The translations under genes were made by a program, and so were the position numbers. DNA of 5,847 bases from Chloroflexota bacterium (GTDB lineage Bacteria; Chloroflexota; Anaerolineae; Ardenticatenales; Ardenticatenaceae). Shown here one piece after another: positions 1 through 3,794 of this stretch. Each line of letters starts with the position of its first letter. Within the stretch, counting starts at the first letter, position 1. Location of the stretch: the NCBI GenBank assembly GCA_003520455.1, contig DOUV01000111.1, forward strand, positions 1-5,847, written 5' to 3'. The notes under the pieces were generated by a model. The model was not told where the DNA came from. It made no database searches and was given only the letters and a program-made list of their open reading frames with translations.

Positions 1-283
1 CGATCCCGACCCGGCGGAGATCGAGCCGCTCCAGCAGCGCCCCGATGGCCTCCGGTTGGCGCCCCGTCTGGCGGACCAGCTCGCACTGCGGTGCCTCCCG
101 GCCAACCTGCTCGTAATAGCGCGAATCGGTGACGATCAACGTCCGCTCGGAGGTCACCAACAGAACACCGCTGCTCCCCGTGAAACCACTGAGGTAGCGA
201 CGATTCTCCGGCTGGGTGATCAAGAGCCCGTCGAGCCCCCGCGCGTCCAGCTGTGCACGAAGCGTGGCAAGGCGACTCGTCAT
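1..283 (-). CDS. Xaa-Pro aminopeptidase, M24 family (N-terminal part only)
   Basis: The first 94 residues of a metallopeptidase that removes the N-terminal residue from peptides with proline in second position; the reading frame runs off the left edge of the window. The visible part is the non-catalytic N-terminal creatinase/prolidase-type domain. It begins MTSRLATLRAQLDARGLDGL, then carries the hallmark RYLSGFTGSSG (residues 29-39) followed by a strand and TDSRYYEQ (52-59), as in aminopeptidase P and YqhT-like proteins. The metal-binding catalytic domain lies outside the window and cannot be checked. The ATG at 283-281 overlaps the TGA of the NYN gene (ATGA), with AGGA about nine bases upstream, so the two are probably translationally coupled. 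In many bacteria this gene precedes efp. A prolidase (Xaa-Pro dipeptidase) is the main alternative. Confidence 0.88.
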   Translation of the reverse strand, partial: MTSRLATLRAQLDARGLDGLLITQPENRRYLSGFTGSSGVLLVTSERTLIVTDSRYYEQVGREAPQCELVRQTGRQPEAIGALLERLDLRRVGI

Positions 284-840
284 TTCCGTCCTGGCTTTCC
301 GGGTTGCTTCCCCCGGCCGCGGCGCTTCCTGCGCGCCCGGGCATCAGCGGCTGCTCGGGCACGCTCTCGCCGCCGCGCCTCAAACTGCCGCAACAACTCG
401 TCGCTCTCGTCGGGGCTGAGAGAGGGACTCTCTTCAGCGGCCGGCCGGTCGCCCTCCGCCTCGAGGGTCTGAAGCTGGCGCGCAAAACTCCGGGCTGTCT
501 GAACGCGGACCCCGGCCGCGCGTGCGGCGGTCTGCAAGGCCCGATCCGAGGTGACCAGCATGATGCTCTGCAACGTTCCCCGCGAGACCCCCTCAAGAGC
601 CGCCAGGATAAGATCGTCCGCTGTCAGACCGTGCGGTGCGAAGCGCACCTCGAGGTCCGTGCCGCGGTCGAGCGGAGGCTGTCCCCCCTCCCCCTGGTCG
701 AAGAAGACCAGCAGGCGATGCCCACCGCGCCAGACAAAGGTCTGGAGGCGTGCCAGCAAGCGCGCCTCGTCGTCCGGGTCGGCGAGGTCGATATCCGGCA
801 GTGCACCGATCAGATTGTGGCCGTCAATCCAGAAGATCAT
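280..840 (-). CDS. NYN-domain ribonuclease (YacP/Rae1-like)
   Basis: A 186-residue protein with a PIN-like NYN nuclease fold. It opens with MIFWIDGHNLIG, matching the VDGYNxIG start of YacP/Rae1 proteins. Acidic residues sit where the family has its metal-binding set: D6, D48 (VFFDQG), D75-D76 (TADDLI) and D99 (LVTSDR). After about residue 125 comes an acidic, helical linker and then a very basic tail (about 155-186, rich in Arg/Lys), likely to contact RNA or the ribosome. B. subtilis Rae1 is a ribosome-associated mRNA endonuclease; that this protein does the same is inference. The ATG at 840 was chosen because the family motif begins there; the frame stays open upstream to 1008 but that stretch looks non-coding and overlaps the divergent promoters. 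The stop overlaps the start of the peptidase gene. Confidence 0.85.
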   Translation of the reverse strand: MIFWIDGHNLIGALPDIDLADPDDEARLLARLQTFVWRGGHRLLVFFDQGEGGQPPLDRGTDLEVRFAPHGLTADDLILAALEGVSRGTLQSIMLVTSDRALQTAARAAGVRVQTARSFARQLQTLEAEGDRPAAEESPSLSPDESDELLRQFEARRRERARAAADARARRKRRGRGKQPGKPGRK

Positions 841-849
841 CCTGTCAAG

Positions 850-878
850 ATGATAGCAGCAAGCCAGGGCAGGAGCAA
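850..878 (-). promoter_or_regulatory. Putative sigma70-type promoter of the NYN-peptidase operon
   Basis: On the minus strand, TTGCTC (878-873) and TATCAT (855-850, five of six matches to TATAAT) are separated by exactly 17 bases. The expected transcription start, near 842-843, is only a few bases before the ATG at 840. No good Shine-Dalgarno sequence precedes that ATG, so the transcript may be almost leaderless. The -35 element is weak, so this rests mainly on the -10 box and spacing. Confidence 0.45.
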
Positions 879-949
879 AGTGGCGTGGCACAACCGGGAC
901 GCAGGGCCTGTCTGGTGCGCCCGAGGGAATCCGGCCGCCGGCCTCAAGA

Positions 950-978
950 TTGCGACCGGTGGTGGAAACCGGTACAAT
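950..978 (+). promoter_or_regulatory. Putative sigma70-type promoter of fabL, with ACCGGT repeats
   Basis: TTGCGA (950-955) and TACAAT (973-978, five of six matches to TATAAT) are 17 bases apart, with the start codon of the enoyl reductase 30 bases further on. The self-complementary hexamer ACCGGT occurs twice, at 955-960 and 968-973, so both copies touch the promoter boxes and together fill much of the spacer. This could be a repressor site, but no regulator gene is present to link to it. Confidence 0.55.
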
Positions 979-994
979 CGCTCGCAATTCTTCC

Positions 995-1004
995 GAGGAG
1001 GAGG
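995..1004 (+). promoter_or_regulatory. Ribosome binding site of fabL
   Basis: The purine run GAGGAGGAGG ends three bases before the ATG at 1008. It fixes that ATG as the start, although the frame is open upstream as far as 636; the upstream part runs antisense to the NYN gene and has no family similarity. Confidence 0.8.
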
Positions 1005-1007
1005 CCA

Positions 1008-1766
1008 ATGCGTTTCACAGAAAAGACGGCCCTTGTCACCGGCTCCGGACGTGGGATTGGCCGGGCGATTGCACTTCGATTCGCCAGCGAGGGGGCGAAT
1101 GTTATCATCAACTTCTTCCGCAACCGCAAGCCGGCTGAGGAGACGGCCGCGGCCTGCGAGGCTTTCGGTGTGCGCACCCATCTCGTCAAGGCCGATGTGG
1201 GCAACCTCGACGATATCGATCGCATGTTCACGGAGGTGGATGAACTTTTCGGCGGCCTCGACATCCTGGTCAACAACGCCGCCAGCGGCTACATCCGGCC
1301 GGTGATGGAGCAGAAGGCGAAGGGCTGGGAGTGGACGATGAACATCAACGCCCGCAGCCATCTGTTTACGGCGCAAAAAGCCGTGCCGCTGATGCAGAAG
1401 CGAGGTGGTGGATCAATCATCGCGATCAGCAGCCTGGGCGCGCAGTACGTGCTGCCGGAGTACGTCGTCGTCGGTGTGAGCAAGGCGGCTGCCGAAGCGA
1501 TCACGCGCTACCTGGCCGTGGAACTCGCCCGGTTCAATATCCGCTCCAATGCGGTCAGCGGCAGTGTCGTCGATACGGACGCGCTCAGATTCTTCTCCAA
1601 CCGCGAGCAGATGATCGCTGAGAGCATCGCCAAGACGCCGGCCGGCCGCATGGTCGAGCCGGAGGATATCGCTGCGGCCGTCGCGTTCCTCTGCTCCGAC
1701 GAGGCCTTCATGATCCGCGGCCAGACCATCGTTGTGGACGGGGGGTACACCCTGGCCCTCCGGTAG
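1008..1766 (+). CDS. fabL: Enoyl-[acyl-carrier-protein] reductase, FabL-like SDR
   Basis: A 252-residue short-chain dehydrogenase/reductase, predicted to perform the last, NAD(P)H-dependent step of each fatty-acid elongation cycle, reducing enoyl-ACP to acyl-ACP in the cytoplasm. The Rossmann motif TGSGRGIG lies at 11-18 and NNAAS at 89-93. The active-site pair is Y152 and K159, spaced Tyr-x6-Lys as in enoyl reductases and not Tyr-x3-Lys as in ketoacyl reductases. Several stretches match my memory of B. subtilis FabL (YgaA) almost word for word: LVNNAASGYIRPVME, WTMNINA, VGVSKAA, LAVEL, NAVSG, DTDAL, NREQM, TPAGRMVE and MIRGQTIVVDGG. FabL enzymes are known for triclosan tolerance. The gene stands alone with its own promoter and is followed by a strong hairpin. 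A different SDR activity remains possible, but the Tyr-x6-Lys spacing argues against it. Confidence 0.87.
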   Translation: MRFTEKTALVTGSGRGIGRAIALRFASEGANVIINFFRNRKPAEETAAACEAFGVRTHLVKADVGNLDDIDRMFTEVDELFGGLDILVNNAASGYIRPVMEQKAKGWEWTMNINARSHLFTAQKAVPLMQKRGGGSIIAISSLGAQYVLPEYVVVGVSKAAAEAITRYLAVELARFNIRSNAVSGSVVDTDALRFFSNREQMIAESIAKTPAGRMVEPEDIAAAVAFLCSDEAFMIRGQTIVVDGGYTLALR

Positions 1767-1786
1767 CGTCACGTCGCGTCCGTCAC

Positions 1787-1818
1787 AAGAGCGCCCGGTT
1801 AACTGACCGGGCGCTCTT
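1787..1818. terminator. Hairpin terminator between convergent fabL and LysM genes
   Basis: A perfect 13-bp stem (AAGAGCGCCCGGT paired with its complement) closes a six-base loop TAACTG. It starts 20 bases after the fabL stop and ends 11 bases beyond the stop of the opposing LysM gene. The plus-strand side ends in CTCTTTG, a short U-run; the opposite strand has only TTG. It therefore fits best as the fabL terminator and may also stop transcripts from the other side. Confidence 0.8.
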
Positions 1819-1829
1819 TGCTATCGAGA

Positions 1830-2321
1830 TCACGACGAAGGTGCGTCTCGCCTGGCACGTGTGGCCAGGGAGGAGCCCTGGGGAGCGCGGGCCGCCTCGG
1901 CCACAGGGGGGCTCTCGCTGGAGGTTGGCGCCTGAGTTGGCGCAGACTGCTCCTCGCAAGCCGGGATGACAATCTCCTGGCCAGGCATGATCAGGTCGGG
2001 GTTGGCAATCGCGTTGGCGGCAACAAGGCACGCCACGGTGACGTTATACTGCGCGGCAATCGCCTTTAACGTGTCGCCTGGTTGCACCGTATAGACGACC
2101 ATTGGGGTGGGCGTGACTGTGGCACGGAGCGGACTGGGGGACGGGACCGTCGTTGGTGTCGACGGTTCTGGGGGGACAGTCGTCGTAGCGCCCTGCTCAG
2201 GGGTAGCCTGAGGCGATGGCTGCCGCCGGCTGCAAGCGGGAAGGAGCGTCAAGGCCAGCAGCAGACCGGCGACGCAGGCAACACGGTTCGTGTTGCCTCG
2301 GATCCAATGACACTGCTTCAT
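1830..2321 (-). CDS. LysM-domain lipoprotein
   Basis: A 163-residue exported protein, probably anchored by lipid to the outer face of the membrane and binding peptidoglycan or a related glycan. A basic start (MKQCHWIRGNTNR) leads into a hydrophobic stretch (about 14-28) and a lipobox LPAC, giving a lipidated C30. Residues 31-75 are a Pro/Thr/Ser-rich linker. One LysM domain follows (about 77-120: YTVQPGDTLKAIAAQYNV, then a second half ending PGQEIVIP). C98 and C122 could form a disulfide. The tail (123-163) is low-complexity Ala/Ser/Pro/Arg. No enzymatic domain is visible. The start is uncertain: ATG codons at 2351 and 2354 lie in frame behind AGGA, but they would give a long 26-30-residue region before the hydrophobic core, so the ATG at 2321 was preferred for its normal signal peptide. 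Confidence 0.82.
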   Translation of the reverse strand: MKQCHWIRGNTNRVACVAGLLLALTLLPACSRRQPSPQATPEQGATTTVPPEPSTPTTVPSPSPLRATVTPTPMVVYTVQPGDTLKAIAAQYNVTVACLVAANAIANPDLIMPGQEIVIPACEEQSAPTQAPTSSESPPVAEAARAPQGSSLATRARRDAPSS

Positions 2322-2585
2322 AGCGCACCAACGAAGAGTCAACCTTATCATCATTCCTGCAAGCGTCTCGTTCCTGGGAAACCAGATTCGACTGCGATGT
2401 TCAGAGCGGCACCGCCTGGACCATCGGTCACGTCGTCGTTGCGTGGGTGGGACCATGGTTCGTCGGAACCGCGCTGTAGGGGCGCACGGCCGTGCGCCCC
2501 TCCGAACCTGAAAGCGCCTTCACAAGCTGCTTGGCCATCGTCTCGGCGATGCCTTGACCGGCGCGCTATCACGTTCGCTCAGCCT
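2322..2585. other. Non-coding stretch between LysM gene and thioesterase gene
   Basis: About 260 bases with no convincing gene. The thioesterase stop overlaps an ATG (ATGA) whose frame ends after six codons. The same frame then holds a 36-codon open stretch (2538-2428, minus strand) that I do not accept as a gene. The perfect palindrome at 2478-2501 is the only clear structure. The promoter of the LysM gene must lie here, but I could not pick a convincing -35/-10 pair. Confidence 0.6.
2478..2501. repeat. 24-bp perfect GC-rich palindrome
   Basis: AGGGGCGCACGG is followed directly by its exact complement, with no loop; the centre is between 2489 and 2490. A smaller arm pair, GGTTCG (2457-2462) and CGAACC (2503-2508), flanks it asymmetrically. 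No U-run follows on either strand, so it is a poor intrinsic terminator. I recall near-identical elements of the form TAGGGGCGCA...TGCGCCCCTA scattered between genes in Chloroflexota and some other genomes, so it is probably one copy of a dispersed intergenic repeat. Only one copy is in the window. Confidence 0.7.
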
Positions 2586-3011
2586 TCATCGTCCCTCACT
2601 CGATCGCCAGGTTGCCTGGCGGGCAGCGACCCGCTCGCGAAACCAATCCGGCAGGAGGGTGGTCGCGTTGGCCTGGTAGTCGTAGCAGACTTGTACCGAG
2701 CTCCCTTCGGCGAGCAGCCGGCCTGTGGTGGTCTCGACCCGGTAGGCCAGGTCGAAACTCTTGGTTCCGAGGCGCGAGACGGCGCAGCCGACAAGCACCG
2801 TGTCGCCCCAGAAGGCGGGAGCCTTGAATTGGCAGGCGGTCTCCGCCAGAATCACGGGAAGGTCCCTGGGGCTCTCGCACTCAAACAACTCCACGAGGTA
2901 GCCCGTCCGAGCGGCTTCAAACCAGGTAAAGTAGATCACATTGTTTACGTGCCCCATGAGGTCCACGTCCCGGAACAGGACCGGCAACGTGATTGAGTAG
3001 GGAAATTCCAT
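2586..3011 (-). CDS. Acyl-CoA thioesterase, 4HBT hotdog family (YbgC/FadM-like)
   Basis: A 141-residue single hotdog-domain protein predicted to hydrolyse acyl-CoA thioesters in the cytoplasm. The family signature is clear at the N-terminus: VLFRDVDLMGHVNNVIYF (11-28), in which D17 is the likely catalytic aspartate of 4HBT thioesterases, followed by WFEAAR (30-35) at the start of the long central helix. The length is normal for the family, which works as dimers or tetramers. Substrate chain length cannot be read from the sequence. The gene starts 11 bases after the hydratase stop, so the two are almost certainly co-transcribed; its own ribosome site (TGAGAT) is weak, in line with coupling to the upstream gene. 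A role in releasing or recycling acyl groups from the neighbouring hydratase or ligase is inference. Confidence 0.87.
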   Translation of the reverse strand: MEFPYSITLPVLFRDVDLMGHVNNVIYFTWFEAARTGYLVELFECESPRDLPVILAETACQFKAPAFWGDTVLVGCAVSRLGTKSFDLAYRVETTTGRLLAEGSSVQVCYDYQANATTLLPDWFRERVAARQATWRSSEGR

Positions 3012-3022
3012 GGGATCTCAAC

Positions 3023-3538
3023 TCATGAAGCGTCCGGCCCCGGGATGAGGCGCACGTCGTCGCGGTCGAGTAAGATCACCGACTCACCAGTCAGAACGAG
3101 AGTCTGATGCTGGTTGTAGACATCCGCGCGGAGCGTCAAAATCTTGCGCTCGGGCCGGATGCGGATGACCTCGACCCTGGCTGTGATTGTATCACCGAAG
3201 TACACCGCGGCCTTGAATTGCAGAGTCTGGCTGAGGTAGATGGAGCCGGGCCCGGGTAACTGGGTGCCCAACACGGCACTAATGAGCCCGGCGGGGAGCA
3301 AGCCGTGCGCAATCCGCCGCCCAAACCGCGTGCGACGAGCGTACTCCTCATTCAGGTGAACGGGATTGACGTCGAGGCTCAATCGAGCGAAATCGCAAAC
3401 ATCACGCCCGGTGATGGTCTTGGTGAGGCTGGCACTCTGTCCGACCCGGATTTCGGTTGGAAAGACGAGCGTCGCTCCGGGGACGCGGCACTCTCCATTT
3501 GAGGCTGCCGGGAGGGCAGTGACGTCCTTGTCGCTCAC
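3023..3538 (-). CDS. MaoC-like (R)-specific enoyl-CoA hydratase (PhaJ-type)
   Basis: A 171-residue hotdog protein predicted to add water to trans-2-enoyl thioesters giving (R)-3-hydroxyacyl thioesters, or to catalyse the reverse dehydration. The hydratase-2 motif is present: FARLSLDVNPVH (50-61), with the catalytic pair D56 and H61, then GRRIAHG (73-79) and the core helix LLPAGLIS. In the usual motif a glycine precedes the aspartate (SGD); here it is leucine (SLD). The first 30 or so residues are an extension absent from minimal PhaJ (about 134 residues). The GTG at 3538 was chosen because AGAAGGA precedes it by seven bases; a longer frame from another GTG at 3625 has no good ribosome site and adds unlikely sequence. 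It leads a two-gene operon with the thioesterase. PHA supply, fatty-acid oxidation or a dehydratase role are all possible. Confidence 0.85.
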   Translation of the reverse strand: MSDKDVTALPAASNGECRVPGATLVFPTEIRVGQSASLTKTITGRDVCDFARLSLDVNPVHLNEEYARRTRFGRRIAHGLLPAGLISAVLGTQLPGPGSIYLSQTLQFKAAVYFGDTITARVEVIRIRPERKILTLRADVYNQHQTLVLTGESVILLDRDDVRLIPGPDAS

Positions 3539-3545
3539 GTGGTAT

Positions 3546-3552
3546 TCCTTCT
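3546..3552 (-). promoter_or_regulatory. Ribosome binding site setting the GTG start of the hydratase
   Basis: AGAAGGA on the minus strand lies seven bases before the GTG at 3538. This is the strongest Shine-Dalgarno match in the region and is the reason for preferring this GTG over the upstream one at 3625. Confidence 0.75.
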
Positions 3553-3601
3553 GTTGGTATGAAATGGGGCGGTGGGAGGCGTCCGTAGGATCCCCGGAGA
3601 C

Positions 3602-3619
3602 AGTTACATCAGAGTTACA
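3602..3619. repeat. Direct repeat AGTTACA, 11-bp period, upstream of hydratase
   Basis: Two copies of AGTTACA, at 3602-3608 and 3613-3619, begin 11 bases apart, about one helical turn, 64-81 bases before the hydratase start. Such spacing suits a regulator that binds one face of DNA, but seven-base repeats arise easily by chance. I found no convincing -35/-10 pair in the surrounding 3539-3695 stretch. Confidence 0.3.
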
Positions 3620-3695
3620 CAACACCTTGACCCTGAATTCCCCCGAGTCCCTCCTTGCCGCGTCCTCGACCTCAGTTCCGGATGGCGTATCTCAC

Positions 3696-3735
3696 TTTCT
3701 ATAAAAGTGGCGCGCACGCGCCACTTTTATAGAAA
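3696..3735 (-). terminator. 18-bp perfect hairpin, probable terminator of the acyl-CoA ligase gene
   Basis: TTTCTATAAAAGTGGCGC pairs perfectly with its complement around the tetraloop GCAC. It lies 60 bases after the ligase stop and about 160 bases before the hydratase start. On the minus strand the GC core is preceded by AAAA and followed by TTTTATAG, the form of an intrinsic terminator; the same holds on the plus strand, so it can work both ways. The arm reaches well beyond the GC core into an AT-rich part, which is longer than a terminator needs. Confidence 0.7.
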
Positions 3736-3794
3736 TATGAACACATCATCCTGTTCCGGCCGCGGCTTCCAGGGGCACGAGGCGGACAACGCGA

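Noticed and set aside
841..1008. Longer NYN protein starting at 1008
   Set aside because: The extra 56 residues precede the canonical IDGHN start, match nothing in the family and would cover both divergent promoters.
253..1305. 350-codon open frame on the plus strand
   Set aside because: It runs antisense through the NYN gene and then out of frame through fabL, and its translation is low-complexity Arg/Pro/Ser with no family motif. It is a product of high GC.
2428..2538. 36-codon minus-strand frame as a real small gene
   Set aside because: The ribosome site is weak, most of the length is encoded by the palindrome and its flank, and no similarity is recognised. It is kept only as a low-interest observation.
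3539..3625. Longer hydratase starting at the GTG at 3625
   Set aside because: There is no good ribosome site and the added residues look non-coding, whereas the GTG at 3538 has AGAAGGA at ideal spacing.
3696..3735. Hairpin as a CRISPR repeat or transposon end
   Set aside because: There is only one copy, with no spacer array, no second inverted repeat at a distance and no transposase in the window.
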